A stretch of 64,000 nt of DNA, taken from positions 930,001 through 994,000 of the forward strand of contig JASISA010000026.1 in assembly GCA_031771865.1 (NCBI GenBank), in the 5' to 3' direction. The notes below the pieces were generated by a model. It was not told the origin of the DNA and did no database searches. It saw nothing but the letters and a program-made list of their open reading frames with translations. The stretch comes from Nothophaeocryptopus gaeumannii (lineage: Eukaryota; Ascomycota; Dothideomycetes; Mycosphaerellales; Mycosphaerellaceae). The first letter of the stretch is position 1. Each line of letters starts with the position of its first letter. The position numbers were made by a program, and so were the translations under genes. Of this stretch, positions 44,991 to 56,382 are shown piece by piece.

Positions 44991-46127
44991 TCAAACATCT
45001 GAAACCACCTGCCAATAGTCATGAACAAGCCCAAGCTCTTGCATCCGCGCTTTTCTTCGATTCTTGTCCGCATCAGGGAACCATTTCTCGAGAAACTTCT
45101 CGAAACCAATCTCCTGTAAGAGATTCACAGCTCTTGTGCAGATCTCCTGAAGCGTGGGTCCGCCAGTCTGGGCGGTGAAGCGAATACGTAGAGTGCTTGT
45201 GGCCTCAACGCTCAATGGCTGTTCCACGCGGTAATGTTGCGCAGTACACCGCCCCCTTTCCAGCATGTGAATGATCTGCAATTCCCATCGTTGTATCGTC
45301 TTGCTGGGCCTATGTTCGCATCGATCTCCTCGAAAGGTAGAGAGCGTGGACGACCGAGTAGTCGCAGAGACCCATCGTCCTCGCCGTCGCCGTCGAGTGG
45401 GAATGTAAGCTCCAATCGACCCAAAAGAGATAATTCTTCCAGTGGAGGGCGAAAGGCATGCAAAGCGTCGGCCGTTCCGTCTTCTGGGCTGCCGTGGAAG
45501 TGTATCATCAATTCCGTAAGAGGTAGTGGGAGTGGCTGATTGATGGCCATTCGTCCTTTGAAAAGAAGTACTTCTTCGACTTCGAGCACTCGCAAATTGC
45601 TGAAGTTCTCCAGGCCCGGTAGCAAATGCGGGCAAATGGCTTCTTGTGCGACGTCCAACTGTTTGAACGACTGAGGGCCCTTGATGCTGGTCAGACATAG
45701 CTCCGCAAGAGAGTTGGGATGACGACCGAGTGCTGCCATCAATTGAACAGTGTCCACGATCTCGAGATCTTCGATGAGGCGTACCTCAACAGACATCATG
45801 TCCCAATGGTAAGTCTGTATCCAGTGGATCCTACACTTTTTCGGTGGCTTGCAAGATTGTATTACTCGACTTAGAGCCGCAGAGTCCAGATTGCAACCGG
45901 AAGCAATTGATGGCATCAGGTCTCGAAATTAGAGCACGTGGCTTTATGACCCGATAAAGTTGCGGGCGAGAAAATCTAGCCAGCGTCCTAGGCAGCAGAC
46001 AAAGGGCAGCGAAGTTCTGTAGCTGTGCGAGGTACTCTCCCTCCGTGGTGTGCCTGCTATGTTCATCCAGGCTACGGACAACGTGCTCCAAGGGTTCAGC
46101 AGGCAGCGACTCCAGAAGACTCGTCAT
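44991..46127 (-). CDS. F-box/LRR-like protein, frame interrupted twice
   Basis: Three consecutive minus-strand frames read like one protein. From the ATG at 46127 the first gives MTSLLESLPAEPLEHVVRSL, an F-box-like start. A second (to about 45300) has leucine-rich wording such as LGRHPNSLAELCLTSIKG and FSNLRVLEVEEVLLF. A third (to 44991) ends EKWFPDADKNRRKARMQELG. A frame change is needed near 45840-45900 and again near 45300-45360. Introns are possible: gttgca to gtgtag (67 nt) for the first and gtctct to catag for the second would restore the frame, but both donors are poor. Otherwise this is a decaying copy. An upstream ATG at 46169 is also in frame. Fungal F-box proteins select targets for SCF ubiquitin ligases. 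Confidence 0.45.
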
Positions 46128-46894
46128 CCTGAGTGGTGTACTGGATAGGCGCTGAGCGCCGTTGATCATGAAATTGAATCGAAAGATTGGCAAGTGTCCA
46201 GCTAGTGGAAATTCCGTATGCCAGAGGAGCTGTTTAGAGCCTGATGAGACCGGATGGGACAGGTCGAGCCGAGGTTCCAGCCGTAAATAAGGTCGGGCAA
46301 GGGCTGTTGACAAAGCTCATGCGATTGTTTCTCTTCGAGATCGGGTTTGTTCAATATGCCGAACGCGCGAATGAAACCATATACAATGCTTTTGTTCCTG
46401 AAAGACCAGGTATCGCTTCCTTCTTTTCGAGCAGCAGCGACTCCGTATTTACGCTTAGGAAGGGACACTGACGATAGCGCGTTCGGGTTGAGGCTTGTCA
46501 GAAGCGGCAAAAAGCTTTCTCGCATGCCCTTGGAGTGAAGCTGAGGAACGGCGGTGAGCTGTTTCGAGATTGGAGAAGGAGCGTGCCTATTGTGAGGAAA
46601 CGCTGACCTTGTTCGGCGGGGCGACTTGGTGAGGTCTGCAGGGTCGGAGGTTGCACAAGCGACAAGACAAGTGGGTAGGATGCCGTATCGGCGGCTAGAT
46701 AGCAATCTGTCCATTGATGTTGTACTGCTTACGTTGAGGCTTTTACGACGCTCTCATCTTGAATGGTTACGACCCCGATCCACGCTTCCAATGTTCACTT
46801 GCCTTCCCGATCTGGTAACGCCACGCTGTGCACCCATGATGCCATTCATGTCAACATCCACGAGAAGTAAAGAAGAGCGATCTCAACTCGCAGC
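46128..46894. other. Intergenic region between F-box-like and carrier genes
   Basis: About 770 bp. A 170-codon minus-strand frame (46202-46714) lies here but shows no domain or coding character. It may be the leader of the F-box-like gene. Confidence 0.4.
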
Positions 46895-48106
46895 CTAGAT
46901 GCCGAACAGCACCTTCATCCGTTCGTAAACGTAAAAACTCGTGGCCGCCAACGGAATTACCTTGACATATCCAATTCCAAGTCCAACAAAGAATCCTCTG
47001 AAGCCGCGGTCGCGGGTGATGCTCCTGGCCACTTCGATCATAGTAAGTCGGTGACCGTCACCCACTACTCCGCCAACTTGCATTCTCCTCCGGATCACCT
47101 CAAGAGGGTAGCTGACCGTCTGACTAACAAAGCCTGCTATGGCTCCTGTTGTGAGCTCGGCCCACGCTCTGAGAGGTGGTGGCTTGTTGGGCGCCAGTTG
47201 CTCCTGTTTTCGCTCGGACATGGGAAGTATGGTGTATGGAGCTAGCGAAGGTAAACGCATCACATCTCCCGCAGCGTCGTGTGTGAGGAAACTAGCCCCG
47301 GCGTAGGGTATCATGCCCCAAATCGTAGGTGTGAAGCCTCGAAAGAAGTTTGAAAGACCGGTCGAAGGTGTGATTGTTCGTATCGCGGCCTGTGTTGATT
47401 CGATTGTAGCCGCCGCTGTTTTAGACAGCCCAGCTGTGTTCGTCTCCGGTGCCGGAGGCATTTCATTGTATATTTTGCGGCAGATGTCGCGTACTGTGAC
47501 CCGCTTGCTAGACTTCGTCTCCCACGCCAGCCGCACGCGAATGACCTCCAACGGGTAAGTGCAGAAGACTGAAGCGATTCCTGCCAATGATCCTGCCGTG
47601 AATCTTCGTACCGGTGTCTCGTGCTGTTTTGTTGGAATAACGATCCCGCGTATTTGTTCATAGGCCAAGAACTTGATGCCACCGTACGGGAAGATTCTAA
47701 GAAGCGTCGCACTGTGGCCTCGAAACAGCCCCCTAGTCCCGTTCGCGCTGTATATGTCTCTGATTGCTCTTATGGCACCCACCCACGATCCGGTATATTT
47801 CTGGAACTGTGGATTGTTCGCTTGGAAGAGTATCTTTACCCGGTCCAGCGGAGCCACCACTGTCTTCGCCGCGCATGCTGCCACCCCACCTGCCACGCCG
47901 CTCTTGACCACATACTCCCAACTCTGCTTCGGGACTTTCCTCTTGTCCGCCGAGTGCGGTATTATGGCCTCGTGGTCGGTCGGACATATGACCGGCTGGT
48001 GGCCCGGCGAGGCTGTCCGTGAGCGCGATGTCATCTCATGTGGTTCGTCGGTCGCGTTGCTCGTAGGCGTGACATGGCCGGCATGTCCAGCAACGGCTGT
48101 GCTCAT
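46895..48106 (-). CDS. LEU5: Mitochondrial coenzyme A carrier (LEU5-type)
   Basis: One exon from the ATG at 48106 gives 403 residues. The frame continues upstream to a GTG at 48142, which I do not take as the start. Three mitochondrial-carrier repeats are visible, each with its Px(D/E)xx(K/R) motif: PLDRVK, PLEVIRVR and PLEVIRRR. Repeat one reads SGVAGGVAACAAKTVVAPLDRVKILFQ and repeat three ends FYVYERMKVLF. The wording matches the LEU5/SLC25A16-SLC25A42 branch of the inner-membrane carriers, which moves coenzyme A into the mitochondrial matrix. An N-terminal extension of about 70 residues, rich in Ser, Thr, His and Pro, precedes the first repeat. A spacer of about 50 residues with Pro/Thr sits in repeat two. 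Subfamily assignment is likely but not proven. Confidence 0.88.
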   Translation of the reverse strand: MSTAVAGHAGHVTPTSNATDEPHEMTSRSRTASPGHQPVICPTDHEAIIPHSADKRKVPKQSWEYVVKSGVAGGVAACAAKTVVAPLDRVKILFQANNPQFQKYTGSWVGAIRAIRDIYSANGTRGLFRGHSATLLRIFPYGGIKFLAYEQIRGIVIPTKQHETPVRRFTAGSLAGIASVFCTYPLEVIRVRLAWETKSSKRVTVRDICRKIYNEMPPAPETNTAGLSKTAAATIESTQAAIRTITPSTGLSNFFRGFTPTIWGMIPYAGASFLTHDAAGDVMRLPSLAPYTILPMSERKQEQLAPNKPPPLRAWAELTTGAIAGFVSQTVSYPLEVIRRRMQVGGVVGDGHRLTMIEVARSITRDRGFRGFFVGLGIGYVKVIPLAATSFYVYERMKVLFGI

Positions 48107-48575
48107 CGATCGGTGCTGCTCGCGTGTCCGCGCGTATGCCACGTTCTATTTATTGCCGTCTCGACATCGGAGGTGATATCGTTATTTCCGGTAAGTTAAC
48201 GGCGGCTTCGGCGGGTGTTGGAGGGCGAAGGTCGAGAGCGGGCCGTGTAGGATATGTCCAGATATGTTCAGATGTGTCCAGAAGTATTGTATGAGGTAGT
48301 CTAGGTGTGAGGCGAGGAGGTTCAGTGTAGACGTGATTAGGATCGGGATCTTTGTTCGTTCGGAGAAATGCACGAGGTGAAGGGTTACACATGACGCCGG
48401 CAAAGAGAGACGCTTGGACCGAGTGCAGCCGAGAATCCATGCAGCTTCCACGCTCGAGCCTCCGTTCCTCCCTCCAACAGCAACACCATCCTACCTATCA
48501 GCATGCCCGAAAGGTAAGCATACCACAGCCACAGGTAGGCGACATTGTTCATCACAGCCGGGAAAGGCACAGGCG
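48107..48575. promoter_or_regulatory. Divergent promoter between carrier and methyltransferase genes
   Basis: About 470 bp between two divergent genes. It may contain an alternative first exon of the methyltransferase gene: an ATG at 48391 opens a frame to a gtaagc donor at 48514. Splicing to the acceptor at 48557 would keep the frame and add 47 residues. Confidence 0.4.
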
Positions 48576-49904
48576 ATGGCCAGCCCGATTTTGTGGCAGA
48601 ACAAAGAGCAGACTGTCACTCTGCTGGACGTGCCGCGGTCCATCGCCGCTGCCCAGTCCACGGAGGAATTTCCATGCCACGCCATCTTACTTTCTTCTGA
48701 ACCGCTGCAGGCGCCATTTCCAACAAATGAGCCCAAATCAGAGAAGGCCAAGGCGAAGCTGAAGGGCAATACAGTTGACGACGAGCTTCACGCTTATTAT
48801 CAAGGTCTACTGGAACAGGCTCTGCATGATGTTCGAGCGAAGTATTCCGGAGACTGGTGTTTTCCACGACCTTTCATTTCCGCTTCAACAAGTAACACTC
48901 GGGCCAAGAAGCGAGATGCAAACGAATATGGAGACATCAATACAGATGCTCTGACATGCAGCCGAGAACTGCAACAGGACTTTTTATGGGGATGCCTCGC
49001 GGCTGAGGTCGAACACTCGGAACACAAGCTTGACATTCTTCGAGTCTGGCCAAACCGGCCGATTCGACTGGGCGAAGGATTGGCTGTCCAGGCAGTCAGA
49101 TACTCTTTCGAACACCGCCGCAGCATCCGTTCTATGCAATTCTACTCGGACTTTCCAGCCAACCTCAGCATTAAGAAGGACGACCGTGAATCTAAGGTCG
49201 AGCATTACATTTTCCGTTTGCCACCATGCGCCACCGCTTTTTTCGCCGATTGTACAGATCCCGAAGCCTTTCATGAAGCTGTTCGATCGCGAGCACAGGA
49301 TCAAGATACCCGGCGACACTTTGACTTCATTCTCTTGGACCCTCCGTGGCCGAATCGCTCGGTGAAGCGCACGCACAAAACGCCTGGCTCTACCTACCAT
49401 GTGCTCTCCAATTTGGACGACGTTTACGATTTGGTTGCGAGTACGGATCTTGACATGCTCATGGGCGACGATTGCCTCGTCGGCATCTGGATCACCAACA
49501 AACCTGCAGTGCGCGAGTTGATCCTTGACAAAGATGGAATCTTTGATATCTGGGGCTTGCAATTGGAGCAAGAATGGCTATGGCTGAAGACGACCGTCAA
49601 TGGAAAGCCAGTCACTCCGATCGACGCACTATGGAGAAAACCTTACGAGGTTCTGCTGCTTGGTCGCAAGCGCAGATCCCGGCAACAGGCACCTCAGCTA
49701 GTCGAACGAAAGGTCTTGCTCAGTGTGCCGGACTTGCATTCGCGTAAGCCGTGTCTGAAGAAGCTGATCGAGCCGTTGATGCCTGTGGACTACAGGGCAC
49801 TTGAGGTTTTCTCGAGACATCTTGTAGCTGGCTGGTGGAGCTGGGGTAATGAATGCATCAAGTTTAATTGGGATGGATACTGGCGCGATTCGCCTAATAG
49901 CTGA
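48576..49904 (+). CDS. MT-A70 family adenine-N6 methyltransferase (METTL4-type)
   Basis: A single exon from the ATG at 48576 gives 442 residues starting MASPILWQN. The catalytic motif DPPW is at residues 255-258 (FILLDPPWPNRS). It is followed by the family blocks LVGIWITNKP, EWLWLKTTVNGKPV, ALWRKPYEVLLLG and, near the end, ALEVFSRHLVAGWWSWGNE. This is the METTL4/IME4-like MT-A70 fold that transfers a methyl group from SAM to the N6 of adenine. METTL4 relatives act on U2 snRNA or are debated as DNA 6mA writers (family knowledge). The target in this fungus cannot be read from sequence. An alternative longer N-terminus by a 44-nt intron is described under the upstream region. The domain assignment is firm. 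Confidence 0.92.
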   Translation: MASPILWQNKEQTVTLLDVPRSIAAAQSTEEFPCHAILLSSEPLQAPFPTNEPKSEKAKAKLKGNTVDDELHAYYQGLLEQALHDVRAKYSGDWCFPRPFISASTSNTRAKKRDANEYGDINTDALTCSRELQQDFLWGCLAAEVEHSEHKLDILRVWPNRPIRLGEGLAVQAVRYSFEHRRSIRSMQFYSDFPANLSIKKDDRESKVEHYIFRLPPCATAFFADCTDPEAFHEAVRSRAQDQDTRRHFDFILLDPPWPNRSVKRTHKTPGSTYHVLSNLDDVYDLVASTDLDMLMGDDCLVGIWITNKPAVRELILDKDGIFDIWGLQLEQEWLWLKTTVNGKPVTPIDALWRKPYEVLLLGRKRRSRQQAPQLVERKVLLSVPDLHSRKPCLKKLIEPLMPVDYRALEVFSRHLVAGWWSWGNECIKFNWDGYWRDSPNS

Positions 49905-51223
49905 AGCGATGCTCTCCGAGACTATCGCATGAACAGAAGACGAAGTGTGGGAGTCCAGCACATCCCAAGATGCCACGTTGCACATATTCTTAGAATACCT
50001 CGACTGCATGGGTCGCCAGCGTACCTTTGAGATCGGTCCCGCCTTGACGGGAACACGACGTGACTTGGCGATAAAGCTCAGGGACCGTGCACAATCGCGT
50101 ACCTCGAAATCTGACGCATAGGCGCTGCTGGCCACGACACGAGAAGTACATCGAAAGGCCGCGCACGACCTCCTACGAGAGCTACTTTTACGATTCTGGA
50201 AACATTCTGCAATATTGCAAGGCGAATTCGACAAGGGCGCGGACCCAATGCTTCAAGCTCTTGCTACCGAGTTTCCAGTGCTTTGTGTAGATCTCATTTG
50301 AGTTGCAGTGCTGTCGAGAGCGACTTTATCGTCCATGGCCCGAGGACGTCAGCCTGTATGCTCAAAATTGATCATGTGCTCGAGAGCCACTTTGTTCCTC
50401 GTTGGAGGGCCGGCACCAGAAGATCAACATTTAACCTCAGGTAGCAATTGTTTAGTAGTTCGCAGTTCGTGGCCCTTGCGTCGCGTCCACACCAGCGCTT
50501 CTCACATTGGAAAGGAAATGGTCCTCGATATCTTACAGGATTACGAATGCACCCAGGCTCTCTTTCAGAACGATTTCGTAAGCCATGGAGTCGCATGTAC
50601 CTCCTCAACGCGACTTGTTGGGCTCTCCACTATGATGCTCTTGTCTACAGCGCCGAATGCAATTCCCACCATACTTCATCTTTCGCTCTTGACGAGCGCG
50701 CGGGCGTCAGGGGCTGATGTCTCGGCTTCCGGGCTGTTCGTGTGTGCGAGTTGAGAGGCGTTCGTGTGCGTGTAACTGTAGCTATCTTTGAGTAGTGTTC
50801 ATTCCATCGCTTTCTCGCATTCCATTCGAGTACTCATCATCCAGCGAAGGCAACAACTTCGCAGTCCTTCGCGTTCGCCAGGGCCCAAGAGCTCGAAGCT
50901 CCCCAGCCAACATGACGTTTCGCAGCCCGGGATCATAGCTGGAGCCTTTGAATATATTCTCGGTTCGTGTGCGAGCGAAGGTCACGAACAGCGTCAGAGA
51001 GGTCGTCACTTGGGACGGAAATACATCGACATTCAACTTCGAAAGCAGTACCTCTTCAGAGATGACCTGTCACTCCCTCCCTCACACAATGACATCACAA
51101 TCTCGATCTTGTGCGGCCGGCGATTGAAGGTTCAAGTTCTTCCTGGGCCTCAAGGGATCCCTTCCTCTCCCCGCACGTGTCCGATCACCATCACGGAAAA
51201 GCTTGTGCACTCTCTGGCTGGCG
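49905..51223. other. Intergenic region
   Basis: About 1.3 kb downstream of the methyltransferase gene. Frames at 50308-50754 (+) and 50788-51366 (+) are open but resemble nothing and overlap minus-strand frames. I see no supported gene. Confidence 0.4.
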
Positions 51224-52047
51224 TCACCTCTTCACGATCTTCCCTCTCGAGGAAACGTACCAGAGAAAGGAAGTTGCTGAAGTGGCATGACTTCGGCCGG
51301 CCGGCCAGCCGCAACTCGCAAGGCGTTTGCCTTGGCCCTGATGACATGACCCCGATCCTCGTCTAGTTGGTTTCGAGACGGATACTTTCTTGTTCTTCAC
51401 GGGACGGGTAGGGCTGGTGGTGTTCGGATTTTCCTTGGTCGATGTCTCACTGAGCGTACCCTTTCCCGAGACGGCGGGTGTTGCGATGGAGAAGGCGGGC
51501 ACGGTGTCGCCATATAGAACGTCGGACAGAATGATCAGGGCCTTAGCGTGACTGAGCACCGCGAACTCATGTTGCTGATCTGAGCGTCTAGTCTTCGCAG
51601 ACCGACGATGGGTTCCAAGTCGTTGGGTATGAGAGATCTTAGATCGAAGATTCGATTTGCTAGTTTTTCCTGATCTTCAAGATCGATCGTTGACGGACTG
51701 CTGAAGAAGGTGTGCAACTCGCCTTTCCTGTTCAAGGCTCTCCTATTCTTTTTCCTCTCGCGGGTATGTCGGGCGACCACCTCGCGCACCACCCAGACTG
51801 GCGAATATAGCCGCGTCTGCCTCGAAACGAGATCGGATGGGTGCGAGTCGGGACGAAGGCATAGATTTCTGGTGACCCCACTGTCGTCGGAGATGTCGTG
51901 GAGAAGAGTGGTAGGAAGGAAGGAAGGAGGAGTGAGGGTGGAAAAGGAGATGGTGTTTTTGGTTCGGATTCGGAAAAGAAATGTCGCAAAGCAAAAGAGT
52001 TGACGTCCGGATATCAAGAGGCAACACTCCCACGGTACAACATTCAT
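51224..52047 (-). pseudogene. Hypothetical gene or gene remnant with one frame break
   Basis: Two minus-strand frames look coding and continue each other. The first ends ...LRSLIPNDLEPIVGLRRLD and the second continues HEFAVLSHAKALIILSDVL. They meet near 51573-51582. There the bases on the minus strand read cagatcag, so a 5-nt insertion (or a loss of one base) accounts for the shift; no intron fits. The first part contains REVVARHTRERKKNRR and FFSSPSTIDLEDQEKLANR. The second has a Ser/Thr/Lys-rich end. I do not recognise the family. The start is uncertain; the N-terminal 60 or so codons may not be coding. It is either a pseudogene or a sequencing error in a real gene. Confidence 0.35.
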
Positions 52048-55000
52048 TAATCAACTGAAGTCTGACCAAAAAGCAAAAAGACGTCACACACCATTCCATA
52101 CCCAACACGAGTTCACCAACAATCGCGTAGTCTGATATTGCCACTCCATGAAGTGCAGCTCTCTGCGCAGTTTCCTGCCTTAAGAATGCCACACACTTAA
52201 GGTCGAACAGCATCGCCCGTTACCGATGCGAGTGTAACAATCGTCACAGAATTCAAACCAGGCGCCAATTATCGGATTGGAAGAACCAATTTTGAGTGAT
52301 GATGCGCTTCACCAATGCCGTTACAGCTGACGTAAGCAAATTTTTGATCGTATATGATGGCAGCACCTGAGGCCGAGATAGAGCCGAGCTTTCACGGGCG
52401 TCGGGAGCGCATCAAGAGCTGTATGAACATCTCCGCAACATATATTGGAGTTTATACCATTAGTTCACGACTTCCTCGGACCCGCAAAGGTCTTTAGCAG
52501 CTCCATCCTTGATTGTAAAGACATTTGCCTCGGTGAGACCTTCACTTCTCTCCGCATCCTCCTTCGGCCACGGTCCGAGGCCCTAACTTCGTCCGGCAGT
52601 CCAGACAAGTCTCAAGTACCACTCTTCTCAAGACCCGAAACCTTTTCGTCTAGATCTCTACAAAGTTTCACAAATTCCATTTCATAAACTCCAGAGGGGG
52701 ATGCGCACGATCGGCAAATTGCCGTGATTGCCTTACGAGCGGTCCTTATAGACGCGGTGAGGATGAGACATGCAATGCAAAGAGCGAGGTCGCGCGAGAT
52801 CGCGCTGGAGTCTGCGGAGGATGAGAGGTAGAGTTGAGCGCGGTCCGAGCGACGCCGAGCGGGAGCAATAGAGCTGCGGAAATAGATGCGAAGAAAGCTG
52901 TTACAAAGGTGACTTTTGAATGGACTATAGGGAATCTGTAGGGCCGTAATGACTGATGTGAGGGTGATGAGCGATCCGATCTACGCGCGCTGCCTACCGT
53001 TCTAATGCAGTAGTGTTCACCACGACTCAGGAGATTATTATTGGAGATTATTCGAGAGAGCAGCGGTCAAACACCACCGTGACAACACCGTTAACACCCT
53101 CTCACACTTTCTAAGTCTAGTCACCCCACCACCACCTCGCCGACAGCTGATAGAGCGGTTGCCTCCCGTCTTACCATTCCGGGAAAGACGAGCGTTTCTG
53201 CCAATGGAGTCCTATACCGCAGTCATACCGCAGTGACCACCAAGGCCACCACCGACCGAGCCAAACAGCCGGGCGCACCAGGTCTCGGAAATTGTGACGT
53301 AAACCCTTCCCAGGTGGTGGGAAGCGTAATGCCAATATCGAAAATTTGCCGTCTGCGAGGTAAAGACATTTCTTGTTTCTCAAGGAGAATGCTCGGTGTC
53401 TCGGTCATCGTCTAGGAAAGAAGTCCAGGTTTCGTATCGCACGTCATGTCCCAAGGATCCCGTCAGAAACTCCACCTGTTCACTTCATCTTGCTAGACAT
53501 GAGCTTGTCTTCGAGAAAAAGACGAACATCGTCATCGCCAAGGAAATTCTTCTTTTCAACCAGCGTAGTTTGAGAAGAATGTCCTACCTTGACGACATCA
53601 ATACAAGGCCAACAAATTGTTGAATGCATGATGTGGGATCCAATGTCGTTAGAGTCATGGATGGAGGGCAGGCAGGTGAGCTCCTGGTCCGTACTGTATG
53701 GATGCCGTGATTCTGCCCGGATGAGGTTCGTTAGATAAGGGTGTCCTCAAACCGAAGCGGCGCGGCGCGGCGCGCCGGCCAGCGAGGGCGAGAGTTGCCC
53801 GCGGCGTACTTTCACATGAAGACAGATCAGTCGAGAATTTGAATTCAGAATGTGATTTCCCCTCTTCGGAAAAGGAAACGGCATCGTGTCCGCTACCGGA
53901 TCCAACTCGGCTCGTACTCTCACGAATTCGTGGCAAGTTAGGCAGACGGAAGGACTTGTCGCGAGTGACCCTGTAAGAACTGGTGTCCCGCCCACAGTCA
54001 GGCTAGAACCGGAAGAACCGACCTAAAGTGTGGCCGGTGGTGGTGGGGAACATTTCTTTGAGACAGGGGTCTTCCGTTGCAAATCATGCCCCGCAGGACA
54101 AATCATTTTGCCGCAGGATTTGCTGCTCGTCGGCATCAGTCGGTCGGCAAGCGCGTCCTGCGTTCGTAACGAAGTGGAGATGTAGTTTAGCATAGGACGG
54201 AAAATCTTCGCTGGGTTGCTTTCCCGCTTGTCTCTTCTCTGGAGGATTGATGGGAAAGGTGGTGCGGTATTTGCGATGATGGCAAATCTGTACCAAGCCA
54301 CGACACGGTCGAGCCGGTCGGCTGGGAGGCCTTGTTCATGATATCATCGCGATGGCTGCTTTCAGTATCCGGCGCGAACGAGAGTACGACGTGTACAGTC
54401 ATCATGACAGCAGAAGGCTACGAGGATTGCAGTGCGTCCGGAGTTGCTAATTCGATCAGCATCCGGAGAAAGCGAGGATGCGGACGTGAGAAGCAAGACT
54501 TTGGGGTTCTGCTCAGCCTTTGTGTACGGTACGGACGTACAATCTGAGGTCGTGGAGCAGGATACTCCGGACGGCAGAAGAATACGGGTGCGGAGGCCGA
54601 GTCATAGTGTACCTATCATTGCTCGCTGAAGGATCCTGAATAAGCCGGCTCCTCCAAGTTCCAAGAAAATAGTACAAAAATGCTTTCCTGAAGTTGCCGA
54701 AGCAGGCTACTTCGGTGTGGAGGGCGAGAAGCGATTTGCTGACAACGAATCCGACGTGGCATGTCATCAGCCTGGCTATGCTACCTGATGACCGCAATCA
54801 CGGTCTGCGGCGGCGAGCGTGGGCAGCCTCCGTGGCAGATTGTTCGTGTCTGCGACAAACAAGTTGTTGGGTCTAGATATCCGGTGATGTAGTAGTGGTG
54901 TGTGGTAGGTGTGCAAGGCGGTGTCTCACCGACACCGAGTAATACGCAGGCGATACGACAAGAGGCATGGGATAAAACTCGGCCAGCAAACGAATGGACG

Positions 55001-55504
55001 GTCTGATCGCGAGATGCAAAGTGCGAGGTCAAGCGACGTACCTCCTCCTTCCAAGGGCCGCCCTCGCCGCCCTTGCTGCCGCTTCGCCGGGTGTTGTTCT
55101 GGCACAGTGGGACCATGGCTCCGAAAGGTAAATTTTGCCAAACAAACCGCGGAATATTCGGTAGCTTTACGGTAGTTGACGCGCGAACGACCCGGTGAAG
55201 GTTTGTTTCGGTAGAAAGATGTGTGTTCATCCCACAAATCCTGTATATACATACGGCACCTTTCCAAAGTGTGCATGCCCCCATCGTTGTTCTTTGTGAC
55301 TGCATCACACGCTTACCGCACATTCATCAGTCGGAGCCGCCCACGCGCCCATCTGCGAAGTGATACGACTGCGACCTACCATCGATACCTGCCATATATA
55401 GCAGCCGCATGCAGTCATAGATCTTATATGTGCTGCCCACCGCCACGCTGCTAAGCACTCACAACTTCGACCTGGAAATATTCGACAAACAATCTGAAGT
55501 CAAA
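52048..55504. other. Long gene-poor region
   Basis: About 3.5 kb without a supported gene. Short frames on both strands have no recognisable content. A GC-rich run (gcggcgcggcgcggcgcg-like) lies near 53758-53775. A TATA-like catatata at about 55392 precedes the small Ser-rich gene by about 110 bp and probably belongs to its promoter. Confidence 0.45.
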
Positions 55505-55897
55505 ATGTCGTTCTCATCAACATCGAGCCGGAGCTCGTCACTATCAACATCACCGAGCCGAAATGTTTCGATTTCATCATGCTCATCAACATCGACGCAT
55601 ACCTCGTCAACGAACGCGTCGACCAATCTCTCGAACCTATACTCGTCCTGTGCGTACCCAAGCTGGCCATCCGGATCCGCGTTCAAGAAGTCATCGCCCA
55701 GCGCGTATGTCAGTGACGAGGACTTGTTCGGTGGCGACGATGCCTACCTGAGCGAACCACCACTGCCACCTCGGACTGCCGAGGCTTGGTTAGCAAAGCC
55801 TCTGCTGCCTCCTGTCACGATTCAACCACGCCGATGTAGCACTGATCCCAAGAAGAAGCGACGACACAGCTCTGGAAGTCACAAGCACAAGGATTGA
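55505..55897 (+). CDS. Small serine-rich protein of unknown function
   Basis: The ATG at 55505 has A at -3 and gives 130 residues; the open frame extends 25 codons further upstream. The first about 50 residues are almost only Ser and Thr. A less repetitive middle part follows, including SPSAYVSDEDLFGGDDAYLS and PPLPPRTAEAWLAKPLLPPV. The end is very basic (KKKRRHSSGSHKHKD) and could act as a nuclear signal. The middle part looks conserved-protein-like, while the rest is low complexity and probably disordered. There is no signal peptide or membrane segment. I cannot assign a function. Confidence 0.6.
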   Translation: MSFSSTSSRSSSLSTSPSRNVSISSCSSTSTHTSSTNASTNLSNLYSSCAYPSWPSGSAFKKSSPSAYVSDEDLFGGDDAYLSEPPLPPRTAEAWLAKPLLPPVTIQPRRCSTDPKKKRRHSSGSHKHKD

Positions 55898-56127
55898 AAG
55901 GTTGTTGAGAGTCACTCGGCGTAGACCGATGTGATAGCAACCCAACAATCACCTCGCCTTATCTACTTGCAGAAGCGACCTCAACGCCAGTCAGAGGTTG
56001 TCAATCGACATACCCACAGCATGTCAACAACTAGTCCGGGCCACGGCACACCGAACAGTGTCAAACCGCGGTTCCCAACAGGACGGGAGCGAGATTGCGC
56101 CCACTCAGGTAAAGTACCGCCATAAGG

Positions 56128-56382
56128 ATGGCTACCAATGCATTGTACGGATGCACTAACCTGATACCTGATAATATCTTGACACGGGACTACGAAGGAC
56201 TATCAGACAAGATAGCTTCTACTGTAGTGAAGTCAAGGATGGTGACGTGCTACGAGCTTGACCTGGACAACAAGAAGATAAATATGTCTCTGTTCAAAAA
56301 TATTACAGGCGGAGACTACGTGAAGGTGGGACAGTTCATGTCTAAAGCAGTGTGCTCTTTCATGATAGCCACGACATCTTGA
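56128..56382 (+). pseudogene. Foreign-looking coding fragment A (plus-strand arm and its upstream flank)
   Basis: An 84-codon plus-strand frame. Codons 1-26 are unique to this copy. Codons 27-81 (56206-56370, all but the first base inside the repeat arm) encode the same 55-residue stretch as fragment B on the other strand. The frame ends two codons after leaving the arm. The protein contains LFKNITGGDYVKVGQFMSK and no enzymatic motif. Isoleucine is mostly ATA, and AT-ending codons are common, unlike the neighbouring genes. I cannot name the family. An integrated fragment of an RNA-virus structural protein is one possibility; a transposon or a gene-family fragment is another. Upstream, a stop closes the frame at 56110-56112. 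Confidence 0.55.
56207..56372 (+). repeat. Left arm of 166-bp inverted repeat
   Basis: It pairs without gaps with 56454-56619. Ten of 166 positions differ. All ten are transitions at third codon positions and none changes an amino acid. The loop between the arms is 81 bp (56373-56453). Confidence 0.97.

Noticed and set aside
46202..46714. 170-codon minus-strand frame upstream of the F-box-like gene
   Set aside because: No recognisable domain and composition like neighbouring noise.
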